From contig NC_083390.1 in NCBI RefSeq assembly GCF_031755915.1, forward strand, positions 21,685,501 through 21,749,500: DNA of 64,000 nucleotides, written 5' to 3'. This DNA is from Ziziphus jujuba. Lineage: Eukaryota; Streptophyta; Magnoliopsida; Rosales; Rhamnaceae. Shown here piece after piece: positions 50,054 through 61,246 of this stretch (position 1 is its first letter; each line of letters begins with the position of its first letter). The notes under the pieces were generated by a model. It did not search any database and was not told where the DNA came from. It worked only from the letters and a program-made list of their open reading frames with translations. Both the position numbers and the translations under genes were made by a program.

Positions 50054-52091
50054 GTCTATTAAGTTAATTATTATATAATTGGTCTTAATTATTGGTTTGC
50101 TATATCGCGGCATTTTGGCGTGTGGTCTAGTTGCCATTTTTAGTCTTGTTATGGTCATTATATATGGCTTGTATGTCATACTTTTGAGTCATTTGAGTGG
50201 AGCTCAGTGTAATATTTATTATGAGTCTTTTTGTGTAATTCCACTTGGAAATAGTATCTATGCATCACTAAAGTTAAATTCATCAAAACTTTAAATCCTA
50301 CCGTGCATGTTTGAGAAACATTATCTTCTCAGCTTAATAAAACTATAAGAAAGTTATTCTTTTATTTGCATAAAAAACTAGATCCAAGATATAGACATAC
50401 TCGAGTCCACCCTGTCAATAACACCTATAGACTATGATTAACTGATGATATCATAAATTCAAGTTTGACAAATTTATTTTGGAATTAAACATGAACACTT
50501 GTCAAGTGATCAAAATGGACAAAAATGTTTTTTATCTATACAATGTAAACAATGAGAGCACTGTTTGCAAGCACGAGGGAGAAAAAAATGATAATGCAGG
50601 TTTCCAATTATTACCAAGCATGTTTTTTGGTGAATATTACCAAGCATGTTTGTGAAAAGCACTTACATGCTCTTTTATAGAGTAGGACAATTGGGTCAAA
50701 TCCATCTGGCTTATCTCATTATTATTCTTATGTGGTACCAAACAATCCAAGACGATACCCCAGTGCATGTGTAGTTCGACTCATGGTCAATGTTGGAGAG
50801 AAGGGAATTTTTCGTTTTCTGCCCTGTTCCATGCTTCGGTAGAAAATCTCAAAAATTTAGCTTTATTACAAAGAAAGCTGGTATTGGATTAATAGTAGTA
50901 TCTTTCTTTTTGGCACTGGAGGATGAGGAGAAAGCTGCCTGGATTGAAGCTACTTGTGCCTAAATTCACTTTAATAATAAACAAGTTAATAGATTTTGAT
51001 GTTTTTATGCCACTAGGATTATGTTAGAACTTTATGAACTACTAACCAAAATCAATCTAAACTATGCTTACTATGAATATATATATATATATATATATAC
51101 ATATTTATATAATTTTTAATATTTTTTATTATAAATAACTATGTTTTTATATATTTTATGTTTCTAAATTATTTAGTTTAAGGCATTAATAATATTATAT
51201 TCAAATTATTAAAAAAAAATTTAAATTTTAAAAAAAACTTATTAAAAAAATAAAAAATAATACTGTATTGGATTAAAGCCTGAATCAAACCAATTCGGAT
51301 TAGATTGACTTTTGAAATAAACACGATTTATAAAATAGAATGAAAAAAACCGATTGAACCAAACTGACGGCCCATCCTATGAACTAGTAGCAAACAAGAA
51401 GTCTCATGTAGAAAATGCCATAAGGCTAGCTATAATGTCCCCCCAAACCAAAAAAAAAAAAAAAAAAAAAAGAAAAAGGAAAAAGAAAAAAAAATAAAAG
51501 GAGAGATTGGGTGATAATGACATTTCTCAAAGGGTGAGCGGGAATATCAAATGGATTGAATTTTGCGTGGAAGAGCAGTGCGTGGTACACATGTTTTCTT
51601 TTCGGCTTATCTTTAAAGCAGCTTGATGAGGTAATTTGGTGGAAAAAGGGCCAAAAAATAAAAATAAAAATTTAATTTAGTCTGGCTGCTGAGTTGGAGC
51701 AAATTATGGTATAATATACTGCTCTTTGCCTAATGATCGTGGTCATAGACCAAGCTATACTATCTACATTTAAATATATTGCCAGATAAATCGTGAAAAA
51801 TTGACCCACTAGGTACTTAATTAAGCTAATTAGTAAGCTTTATCTCCTAAAAACCCAATAAATCAAAACCACGTATATAGAATATACAGCCAATAAGCTT
51901 CTTCCACACGTCCATACGTGAGTTTCAAACACTTTTAACATTTATTAATATATTTTCACCACCGCTGGTAGTGTTTGGGTCCTTGTCCATCTTGTCCACC
52001 TTCCTTGTATAAATTGGCAAATGGCAAACTTAAGTTCGTCCAAAAACACAACAAAGAATCACATGGAGAACGAGGGTCGTCGAAGACAAAG
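50054..52091. other. Spacer between nsLTP2 copies
   Basis: It contains the 3' UTR of the first copy, an (AT)n tract at about 51079-51099, AT-rich DNA and an A run near 51452-51472. From about 51470 it is the promoter of the broken copy, with a TATA-like TATAAATT at 52008-52015. No further gene is seen. Confidence 0.6.
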
Positions 52092-52372
52092 ATGAAGACT
52101 TCAAATGTGGAAGTGTGTTTTATGGTAGTTGTGTTGGTGTTGTTCGGAGGAATCCAGTTGTCGATGGCAGTTTATGTCGACAAAAAACCAGCTGAGTCCA
52201 TGCGCAGGTTATTTTACATCCCGTTCCTTCCGCCAAATGTTGTACTAGATTGAAAGAGAATGAGCCTTGCTTTTGCCAGTATATGAAGGAACCTAACCTC
52301 TTCACTTTGGTTAACACTGAAAATGCCAAGAGGATGGCCGATGCTTGTAGCCTCAAAATACCCACTTGCTAG
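52092..52372 (+). pseudogene. Frameshifted type-2 nsLTP copy
   Basis: From the ATG at 52092, the frame encodes a signal peptide closely like the intact copy (MKTSNVEV...QLSMA), then loses the expected cysteine pattern and stops at 52251-52253. The rest of the protein appears in another frame from about 52227: CC at the right place, then CFCQYMKEPNL, and the end KIPTC followed by TAG at 52370-52372. The segment between, around 52165-52230, appears to need more than one frame change, one of them at the A run near 52180-52185. TATA-like and leader sequences are preserved, so the copy may still be transcribed. Assembly error is an alternative for a single indel, less so for several. Confidence 0.85.
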
Positions 52373-53562
52373 TCTCTTCATTATAACATGTATACATATG
52401 AGTGTATTTCGTGATTATATATATACATGATATATGTATTTATATATTTATATATGGTTGGTCTTACATAAGGTAAGTGGGCCATGGCCTGGTAGAAATG
52501 ATAGGATTATAGGAGTGCCAATATTAACTAGTATGGGGAACAATACAAATGGGTGGTACTCCTAACTACTACTGATGTGGTGAAGTGAAGCTTACCAAGC
52601 TTACCACTTCACCGGTTATAATGTTATGAAGCTTTTAATTTGTGTTGATGCATGCAGTTGAGAGAGAAATAGCCCCTATGTATACGCAGCTCTGTTTCAG
52701 GCAATTAGTAAGTATGCACCATAAAATTTCTATATATATTTTTATAAAGACATGCATTGCTTTATTGGAGTTAATTCATTCAGACATACATACTACAGGC
52801 TAGATTTGGCTGCATCCAATAACTGAAGATCAGGAGGTCTAAAACACAAATTTGGAAAATGTTACTGCAACTTCTGACCGATTCCTCTTGTTTAAAGTGC
52901 CTACAAAAGTTCTTCTCTGTTGAACAACCCACTATCACGTTCGAATTCACTTTCGTTGGCAATCACATAACTATGAAACTCCACAGCAGTGGTAACGGAA
53001 ACAAGTTGTTAGATCTTAATATTTTCATGCCACTAGGCTTTCGTACTGTACGAACTAGAATAGTGCAAACCATGCCCAGAGCAGAAAAGGCCATAAAGGC
53101 AAAATTGTCGGCAACTAAACCCAAAATGTGCCCAGTACTGTCTTGAATCTAAGTACTCAAAAAAAATAAAATAAAAAGCACTTCATTTCATCATTGGATA
53201 TCATTTTCAGATACAAGTAATACTGCCGCATAATTTGAACTAGATAATGGTAAAGCATAATTGAGTAAGACAGCAATATCCGGATGCCATAAATCCGAAA
53301 GACCATTTAACTAGTCCTGCTATATTGCTAGGAAACCACAGAAGGTTATAATCAGTGGGGAAAAAGACCAGATACGATTAAAAACTATACAGAAGAGGTG
53401 CTGCAGAAGTTATAATTGGAATACAGTAACATACCACAATGTATTTTCATTTCCATAACAATACAATACAGCATCCTATATATACGTTTATAACATAAAT
53501 AGAAAAGACCATTTGATATCACCAAAACTGTGGAAACTAACCTACTCAATATAAGAACGCAA
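52373..53562. other. 3' flank of nsLTP pseudogene and 3' UTR of DUF1218 gene
   Basis: An open frame at 52859-53146 overlaps the 41-bp block shared with 50980-51020. It lacks a recognisable domain and I do not call it a gene. The last 400 bases before 53563 are probably the 3' UTR of the minus-strand DUF1218 gene. Confidence 0.55.
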
Positions 53563-55173
53563 TTAGATTTTCTCGAATTGACCAGTTTGCTGTTGGTGTT
53601 GCTGATGCTGTCCAAAGTTAGAACTGGTCATGCCAACACCTTCATTCTGATGCTTCTCCCATCCACCAGTATCAGCTTTAGAATGGGCCCAGTAGTAAAG
53701 GATTGATCCCACCATTGACAACAAAGTAAGAGCAGCTGCGGCAGCAAACACACCTTTGCGAAGGGTAGCACAAGACACATGTTCTATCCTAAAAGTTGCT
53801 CTGTACTTTGTGTGGTATGCATTCCTTGCTGACCCTGCCAATAAGCATGCCTCGGCTCCCAGAAAGCTCGTCCTAATTTATCGGTTCAAGTGTGTGATTA
53901 GCATAATGAGATTTAGCATAATGAGATTCAAAATTTAAGAAATGGGTTTTTCACTTCATACAGGAAAGTCATTAACTTGGTAACAACATGCCTCTTCTTT
54001 CTTAAACAACAATGTTAGGAGAAACAAAGTTCACAGTAGCACAGAACTACAAAAAGAATGCAACAAACTAGTTTTTAAATAAGTCCAAATAGCAATCTGA
54101 GAATCCCAAGAAAGTGTAAAGAAAGTCAGCATTAAGTTGACTATGACTCCAAATATACATATAAACAGCTAGCAATGTGACTCCTACCTAATTCAAAATT
54201 CAGATAGACAAGGCACAAAAAAGTTAAAAGCAGAGCTGGCATTGATTAATTGCATATTGATATTGCGTTTATATTTAAATCATTACTTAGCTACTTTTTT
54301 TTCTTTCCCGGATTCCGCATAAGTGCAAAAAGTAAATGCATTGCTTCGTCTTTAATTAATTATTGAGCCGTCTAAATCTACAGTGCTCTTTTCAACTTTT
54401 TTCTTAGCTTTCTAAAATACAGTGCATAAATTGTCAATATATATATATATATATATATTTTTTTTTTTCCAACCATGCTCTCATGAATTAAAATGCTCTC
54501 ATGAATTAAAATGGACATACACGGTGTAATTCCATTTTTATACTTTCTACTTTATAATTTGGATATATTTGTATTTTGGTTCGGTAGGTTAGGGAATATA
54601 AATGAGATTGAATTATATGGGACCCCATATATTCTTCACAAACACAGCATGATAACTCAGACAGTGTGATATTTATAAAGTTGAAAAAAATAAAAAAATA
54701 AAAAAAAGGAAAGATTTTTTTTAGGGGACTTTAAAAAAAAAATAAAAATAAATAAAAAAAATAAAAACTCACAAAGAAACGATGAAGAAGAAGACGGCAC
54801 AAGTGGTATAACGTCCACTGACCAAACCCTTGCCAAAGCAGAGACACCTGGTGATACCAATCAGCACCGTTTGGCTTATCAACAGCAACCCAAAAGCCGC
54901 CAACCCGTAAACCGTCGATGCGTCCGACCCGTAAACGCAGTACGACAACTCGTCGTACTGATCAGGCACAACTTTAGCCTTCACAAACACCCAAAAAAAA
55001 GGGGGGGGGGGGGAACTCAGATTTCAAGCGTACCAAAAAAAAAAAAAAAAACCATTAAAAAAAAAAAGAGCAAACTTTACCTCGCTACGGCGTCTTTCGG
55101 CCCCAACGGCGAGAACGAAGGCGATCATGTGCAGAGAGATAACTATGGCCAATACAGAGACTGAGACCGCCAT
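53563..55173 (-). CDS. DUF1218 (DESIGUAL / MWL-type) membrane protein
   Basis: Three exons on the minus strand, 55081..55173, 54773..54978 and 53563..53872, give about 202 residues. It has a hydrophobic N-terminal segment (MAVSVSVLAIVISLHMIAFV), then AVGAERRRS, and three further spans at about 48-68, 80-102 and 137-158. Family hallmarks are DASTVYGLAAFGLLL, EACLLAGSARNAYHTKY, ATLRKGVFAAAAALTL and HSKADTGGWEKHQ. The Gln-rich tail (HQQHQQQTG) is probably cytosolic. DUF1218 members in Arabidopsis include DESIGUAL proteins controlling leaf bilateral symmetry and MWL proteins affecting lignin; they sit in the ER or plasma membrane. Which of these this gene matches is not resolved. The (CT)n-rich stretch upstream (55262-55292) is a likely leader. 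Confidence 0.92.
55001..55013. repeat. Run of 13 G in DUF1218 intron 1
   Basis: Thirteen consecutive G (C on the gene strand) next to eight A, ending about 22 bp from the exon 2 acceptor. It forms part of the pyrimidine tract of a short intron (54979-55080). Confidence 0.95.
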
Positions 55174-57152
55174 TATCCACTCTCTCTGTCTCTCTGTTAA
55201 TGTGTGTTTGGATGCTCCAAAAAATGCTAGTTTGGGGGTTTTGTTGCTTTTCGAGTGAAGAGTGAGAGAGAGAAAGAGAGAGAAAGAGAGAGCTTCGTTT
55301 GCCAATTTCAACCTTATTTTTTGGGGCTTTGCTTTTTTGGATGTTTGTGCTTTTCAATTTCGGATTTTCTTTTTATTTTAGATGGGAAAGAATAAATTAA
55401 ATTAATAGTTTTTTTTATTTTTTATTTTTTATTTTCGGTGTGTGGATTGGATGGTGCGGAGAGAAATTTTTAGATTCAATGGTCTTGCACTATTAGAGCC
55501 TTGAGTAGTTTAGTTTGGGACACGTTGAGGGGTTTTATTGGATTGGAGTTTTGGGTTGTATGATGTTTCTGTGGTCTGCGAAGTATGTAAGTTTTTAGGC
55601 GGGAAGTGTGGGTGGGACCTAGAAACTGAAGGCGATTGACAAAATGGGTCTGCTGCGCGGACAAAAGAGCTGGACCGCGGTTGGCTTGTCGGAAAGCGCC
55701 AGCTTCCCGGTTTCCATACCGGCTATAGCAGGTTACCCTTTATTATAATGATTACTTACTATTTAGAGCAAAATTTCCAAAAAAAATAAAAAAGCAAAAT
55801 TATGTCCAGCCCGAAATTTCAATTTGGATTGGATTATTTTATTTTTTCAGGCCCATGGTGAGATAATCAACCTTTTTGATTGGGCTAAGACCTGAGTATC
55901 CAACATGTAGCCCACAGCATATCCATCTTATTAGCTTTAGTGTTATAAAAATAAAAAAGAGAGGGGTAGATTTTTTTTTATTCTTTTCTCGTGTGGAAAT
56001 ATAGTATGGCCGATGAAAGTAGAATTTTAGTTTATAAAGTTTTATATAATAGATTTTTTTAAAATTTTTTTTATTAAAAAGCTAATAAATATTTAGTTAT
56101 AAATAAAAAATTGTATTAAATACTTATTAAATTGTATTAAAAAAATTTTTCCATATAAACTGCATTAAATGTCCATTAAATTTCCATATAAGGTAAAAAA
56201 AAATTTTTTTAAAGAAGTTCAAAATTTGAGCTTTTTTAAAATGATTTTAAAAATCTCATTTTTTTTATAAATAAATATTTATTGACTTTTATCAAACATC
56301 TTTGTTTTTTTATAAAAGAGTTTTTGACATTCAAATAAAACTTTTAACCAAAAAAAAAACCTCCACCAAACAGAGGCTTAATTGACAATATCGGAAATAT
56401 TTTTATCAACCTTTTTGTTTTGAATGATGATTCTGTTTTAGAATAAAGAACATGAACTTCCCATGAAAAAATTATATATAAAATTTAAATTTCATCGATT
56501 AATTCTCCTACCATTTTTTTTTTTTTTTTTTCCCTCAAGAAAGTGATAGTAGCCAACCTCCTACAGTTAATTTAGACTTTAATTAATTCCGGCATTTGAA
56601 CTAAATTTAAAATATTTAGGTGAACTTTTGCGATTTGAAGGTATCATATTTTCTTTCAATTTGAATTCTATCATTCGTTCCTCAAGTAATACCAACCCAC
56701 CAGAAACAAGAGTGACAGCAATGAAGAACAGAATTCGAAAGTATGTACACTTCTTTTTTTTTTTTTTTATTATTTGGTAAATTTGACTAGTATATTCTCT
56801 TTGCTTTTGTATGCTTTTATAGCATAAAAAACCTATTTGGCATATAGACATATTAGTTGAAAACAACATAGAAGTAAAGAAGATACGAACTCTGCAAATG
56901 ATTAAAAAAGTAAAGGTTCCATAAAGGCCTATGGAAGCAAAATCTGGAAATTGACAAACAAAAAAGATAACATCAAGTATGTTCTACTTGGTATTCTGTA
57001 CATATGACTAGTCCATGGTATCTGGTTTTGCAGACCCCTGAGACGAGTTTCTTGACTTGAGATAAGCCAGAGCAAAAGGCAGTATCAGCACTTCAGTTTC
57101 TTATATCTTGGTTTTTTAGTTTCCTTAACTATTACATATGCTAAATATACGA
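55174..57152. other. Intergenic region with MITE-like AT-rich DNA
   Basis: Up to about 55740 it is leader and promoter of the DUF1218 gene, with a GC-richer patch at 55650-55720. The stretch at 56040-56390 is AT-rich and ends in CACCAAACAGAGGCTTAATTG, a phrase like the termini of plant miniature transposons; no matching inverted end was found. The last part is the 3' flank of the F-box gene. No gene is seen. Confidence 0.5.
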
Positions 57153-58538
57153 TCAGTTAAGTGCGAACTTTGTACAGTACCACCACAGAGGTGCTGTGAA
57201 CCATATAGGTGCCCAACTGTCTCGATTTCCTCGGAAGCAAAAATTCCCATTGTATTCTTTGCCAAGGTTGAAAATGCCCCAATCCTTCCTGTCAGTGTTT
57301 TTTAAACCAAGGCGTGATGAGATGCCTATAAGATGTTTAGAATCCCATTCGTTCCACCACGGAGCAACATGATCATTTGAGAAATAGATAGAGTTTGACA
57401 TGTTAACCCCGAGTTCCCTTGAAGAAAAGGATCTCGAACAACATTTACCTAAATACAATACACGATCTCCCAAATTGTTGATCTTTTCCCAGGACATCTG
57501 GCCAACATCCAGCACATATACTTCAAAATTCTCTGTTTCAAGTACAGCATCTGGTTTAGTGCTAAAAAATCTACAGACAAGCAAAACTTCACCACAAGAT
57601 TCCACAAGATACTTCAACACACCATCATTTGTATGCCTTTGGGCAATGTTTACTTCATGGAACAAATTTTTTATCTCAGAATCAGCAGCAACAGGAGAAG
57701 CATCATGTCCGCTAATGGTAGCAAAAACATTAGAAGCATCAATCTGCCAAATGTTATAATTATTGCTCAAGACATAGAAACTTCCATTGCAGAAGACAGC
57801 ATCCTCAAATGGTTCGTCTACTAGTTTATATTGATGCCATGATTGAGCTCCTGGAACACAAAAAGCAAGCTCCCCAGACTGACCATGTACAAGCATGCAA
57901 ATACACTTCTGCGAAGAGGGAAGCTCTGAGAGGACCATCTTGTGGTAAAAGTTCCATGCTCCAGGTAGATCAATTTTGCTTCTTGTGAATGGATTGAACA
58001 AGCTAATCTCAAGATAGAAGCATTCAAGATCTTTTACTAAAATCAACCAATCATGAAATGATCCCCAACAGTATTTTCCATGAGCCTCAGGCAGCTCCAT
58101 CTCCCAAGCCCGTTTCTCTATCATGCTAATGCACGTTCTCTTATTTTTGTCCTTCTGATTAGACATAAAAAGTGAAGGGAAACCGTGTCTTTCCCAAGAA
58201 AAAGGGTCTTGGATAAAAACACTTCTCCATGACTTGCATACATCACTGACAGATATACAATCAATTAAAGGTAGTCGCTCAAAAATAACCTGAAAGATAA
58301 TAGGAGGAAGTTCTGTCCAATCCACACTAATTAGCTCCCCATCATTTTCTTCGCTATGTTGTTTCCATTGCTTGCGGCTACCATTTCTTTTTCTAATTAG
58401 CTCCCCATAATTTTCTTCATTAAGTTGTTTCTGTTGCTTGCAGCTACGTTTTCTTTTTCTAATTAGCTCCCAATCATTTTCTTTGTTAAGTTGTTTCTGT
58501 TGCTTGCAGCTACGATTTCTTTTTCTTCGAGGAGCCAT
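57153..58538 (-). CDS. F-box protein with DUF295 domain
   Basis: A single-exon coding region of 461 residues. Residues 5-70 are three tandem 22-residue units rich in Lys, Arg and Gln (RKRNRSCKQQKQLN...ELI). An F-box follows at about 73-110 (WTELPPIIFQVIFERLPLID...VCKSWRSVF), which binds SKP1 in SCF ubiquitin ligases. The middle is beta-rich, with kelch/DUF295-type strands such as LFNPFTRSKIDLP and VLDVGQMSWEKI. The C-terminus (NSIYFSNDHVAPW...GIFNLGKEY) is the DUF295 signature. The target is unknown. Upstream, the acceptor at 58593-58594 follows a long pyrimidine tract, so a 5' UTR intron reaching to about 59441 is likely. Basic repeats suggest nuclear targeting, which is inference. Confidence 0.9.
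   Translation of the reverse strand: MAPRRKRNRSCKQQKQLNKENDWELIRKRKRSCKQQKQLNEENYGELIRKRNGSRKQWKQHSEENDGELISVDWTELPPIIFQVIFERLPLIDCISVSDVCKSWRSVFIQDPFSWERHGFPSLFMSNQKDKNKRTCISMIEKRAWEMELPEAHGKYCWGSFHDWLILVKDLECFYLEISLFNPFTRSKIDLPGAWNFYHKMVLSELPSSQKCICMLVHGQSGELAFCVPGAQSWHQYKLVDEPFEDAVFCNGSFYVLSNNYNIWQIDASNVFATISGHDASPVAADSEIKNLFHEVNIAQRHTNDGVLKYLVESCGEVLLVCRFFSTKPDAVLETENFEVYVLDVGQMSWEKINNLGDRVLYLGKCCSRSFSSRELGVNMSNSIYFSNDHVAPWWNEWDSKHLIGISSRLGLKNTDRKDWGIFNLGKEYNGNFCFRGNRDSWAPIWFTAPLWWYCTKFALN
58329..58526 (-). repeat. Three in-frame tandem copies of a 66-bp coding unit
   Basis: Each unit codes 22 residues opening with RKR and closing with ELI. The first two copies are most alike; the third has more substitutions. 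The repeat lies at the N-terminus of the F-box protein. Confidence 0.95.
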
Positions 58539-58601
58539 CTTTCAACCTTGACTTTCCGTTGTTTGGAATCCAATTTACTAAACTTGCTTCCACTAGAGAA
58601 G

Positions 58602-58639
<38 letters not shown>

Positions 58640-59146
58640 AAATACATGAAGAAAACTTGATTGCAGAACGAATGTTAGTGTGCAAGTGCAACAGCTCGGC
58701 AAGCAATTGAGTTTCCAGAAGTAGAAAGTGTTAAGGGAAATTTGTTATAGTGCTGAATATGATGGAATCAAGAGAAACTGTAAAACACCATGGAGTATGA
58801 CAATGTTACCTAACAAAGCAAAAGCGCATCTCATGAATACTTTGTTATATTCCTTCCTACAGCAATCAAATCCATAAACTTCCAACTGACTAACTACAAC
58901 TCTACAATGAAACAAGCTGAAATCATGGCCTCCAAACAAATTATTTCCCTCAAGAAACTGACTTTTATTTGTTTAGAATATAGGAGGGTAAATGGGGTAT
59001 CAATAAAAACGACCCTAGCAGAAAATGTACTTATTTAAAAATCTGGAAAGTAACTCAGAAATATCTAAACAATGAAGCAACTTGAAGTCAAAGAATAATG
59101 AAAACTGAAAATCGCTGACTGAGATTACAAGAGGTTTGGATTAAAA

Positions 59147-59154
<8 letters not shown>

Positions 59155-59177
<23 letters not shown>

Positions 59178-59198
59178 GATATATATATATATATATAT
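59155..59198. repeat. (AT)n microsatellite
   Basis: About 44 bp of alternating AT with one GAT interruption near 59179, directly after a 13-base A run. Confidence 0.9.
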
Positions 59199-59912
59199 GT
59201 TTTCTTCAAAATGACTCCTTTCCTGCATCTCTTACTCAAACCCTAGCACCAATTTCAAGAAAAAACAACAAAACAAAAAAAAAAAAAAAAAAAAAAAAAA
59301 AAGAAGAGGAAAAGCTAAACAAGTAAGCATAAGGCATACATAGACTACTGGGAAAATAACCATCCACATAAATGGGTTTGCCAACTTTAGGTGCAGGAGT
59401 TGGGAAGTAGAAGATAAACGAAGTAAGAAGAAATTACAGACCTTATAGAAAATAAACACTTTCTCCGTGATTATCCTTCAGTTCTTTACAGCAATGAGAC
59501 GGCGACGATCACGGTTAGTTTGCCGGAACCCAAGAGAGCTCTTCCCGGAAAGAATGGAACTAGGAAAACCACTTACACTTAGCTCTCTGTAAGTTGGTCC
59601 TTATTGGACCTCCATTGCTAGCAAAAATAGTCCGTCTGAGCTCAGCGGAAGACACCCATCTCTGGCCCTCTTCACATTAATAGGTCCATGAAATAAGGTT
59701 CAGATCTTCTTTGCAAAAAGTGGGCTTACAATTTTGGTAGCCCCTTTTCGGGTTTCTCTTCCCATTGGCCCAATATTTTACCACACTAATGAAACTTTAA
59801 GCAAACACCTTCGAATTTGTAAATTTAATCAAAATTTTGTTTTTTCCGTCTCTCTTAACCAAAATATACTCTTAGTGGAAATTGTGAAAATTTTAATTTT
59901 ATTTGTATTGCC

Positions 59913-60056
59913 ATGCCACTTTTTATTTATTTATGCAAAATTTTGAAATCTACACGTTGATTTGGCATACATATGTGAACTGTTATGCCACTTTTTATTT
60001 ATTTATTCAAAATTTTGAAATCTACACGTTGATTTGGCATACATATGTGAAATGTT
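59913..60056. repeat. Two tandem copies of a 72-bp unit
   Basis: Copies start with ATGCCACTTTTTATTTAT at 59913 and 59985 and run through CTACACGTTGATTTGGCATA; they differ by about two bases. Confidence 0.95.
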
Positions 60057-60251
60057 ATTGCCGTTTAATGAATCATATAAATATTAAAATGTCAAATTTT
60101 ACACGTTCAAAATTATAGTAAAATGGAAAAAGGGATAATATTGCAATGAAAATAAATATTTAAGAGGACACCGCTGCAAATTTCAAAAACATAAAGTTCC
60201 GTTTTTACAAAACTACAAAAACATAAAGAATGTCATTCTAAATGAATATAC

Positions 60252-60290
<39 letters not shown>

Positions 60291-60581
60291 TTTGCTATGG
60301 CAAATAACATATTCATTGTGTAAAGTGAGATTATATTAAACATTATTTTAAAATGATCAGTTTTATTTTAAAGTAAATATTTTTTTATGGAAGCATGTTT
60401 GTCAACAATTTTTACGAACCGTGCCTATATAATAAATATATCCACTTCGCTGTAAAATTGATCTTTCTAAAATGAAATTCAATATTAGATTTTTATTTTA
60501 TAAAATAAACCTAACCTTCTATATAGTAAAATCATATTATATATATATATATATATATACACATAGAGAGCTAATGGATGA

Positions 60582-60683
60582 GAACACTATTAGGGGTTAT
60601 ATTTCATACATATTTTTTGTTTTCATCAAAGTGAACACTATTTGGGGTTATATTCTATACATATTTTGTTTTCATCAAAGTGT
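60582..60683. repeat. Two tandem copies of a roughly 51-bp unit
   Basis: Units starting GAACACTATT at 60582 and 60633, each ending in GTTTTCATCAAAGTG or a close variant, with a few mismatches and a small length change in a T run. Confidence 0.9.
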
Positions 60684-61246
60684 ATATCAATATTTTCATA
60701 TTGATTGGGAATAAATTAATAAGATTTGTTTATTACCAAAAAAACTAAAAATCGATAAGATTTTTTGACCAAAAAAAAGAATAAAAATAAAAAGGTAGAT
60801 GTGAATTCTACAGAAGTATTACTATTGCCGGACCGTAAAGTTAAAATAAATTTAAAAAAAATCATTGTTCTCTCATGAATGATCTATTCATGAAGAAGAA
60901 ACATCAATCATATTCAACTTCATCGATATTACTTGAACAAATCAAAGCTCGAAACTAACATTGGGAGGGTTGAAGTTTCTTCCAAATTATTCTACAAGCA
61001 ATGCGTGTGAACTTGTCCATTACGTGACAATTACAAACAAGGAAAATTCTAACGATATCACCTACTCTCAGTTTCTGTACTTGCTGGAAATTAATATCCA
61101 TAAAGCCGCCCTGCTTGGAGAATTGGAGCTAATACATAGTCAAATAGGCTCAATACACTTGTGAACCCAATTCCCGATTCTTAGTCTTCTTTCTTTCAAC
61201 TCCTTTCTGTTCAGAAACTCTGTCTACTACACCCAACCCAATAACA

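Larger units (their letters stand above)
49158..53040 (+). repeat. Tandem segmental duplication carrying nsLTP2 copies
   Basis: Related blocks recur about 2.0-2.3 kb apart. The promoter block near 49158 (GGAGAGA...AAAGGGT) matches that near 51500; the start codons lie at 49760 and 52092; a 41-bp stretch at 50980-51020 recurs at 53000-53040 with about 7 mismatches, 0.6-0.9 kb after each stop. The simplest reading is one gene-plus-flanks duplication, since diverged. Limits are approximate because alignment was by eye. Confidence 0.65.
58539..61246. other. F-box gene leader and intergenic DNA with direct repeats
   Basis: From 58539 to 58592 is the 5' UTR of the F-box gene, then a probable UTR intron to about 59441 and an upstream UTR exon to about 59580, inferred from CTCTAG and AG/GTCTGT signals on the minus strand. 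It holds a long A run (58605-58637) and an (AT)n tract (59155-59198). Two short tandem duplications and a (GA)n tract (about 60265-60290) follow. No gene is seen from 59600 to 61246; the last 60 bases are the leader of the receptor gene. Confidence 0.5.

Noticed and set aside
60961..61164. 67-codon frame directly before the LRK10-like gene
   Set aside because: It starts with TTG, shows no domain and overlaps the expected promoter.
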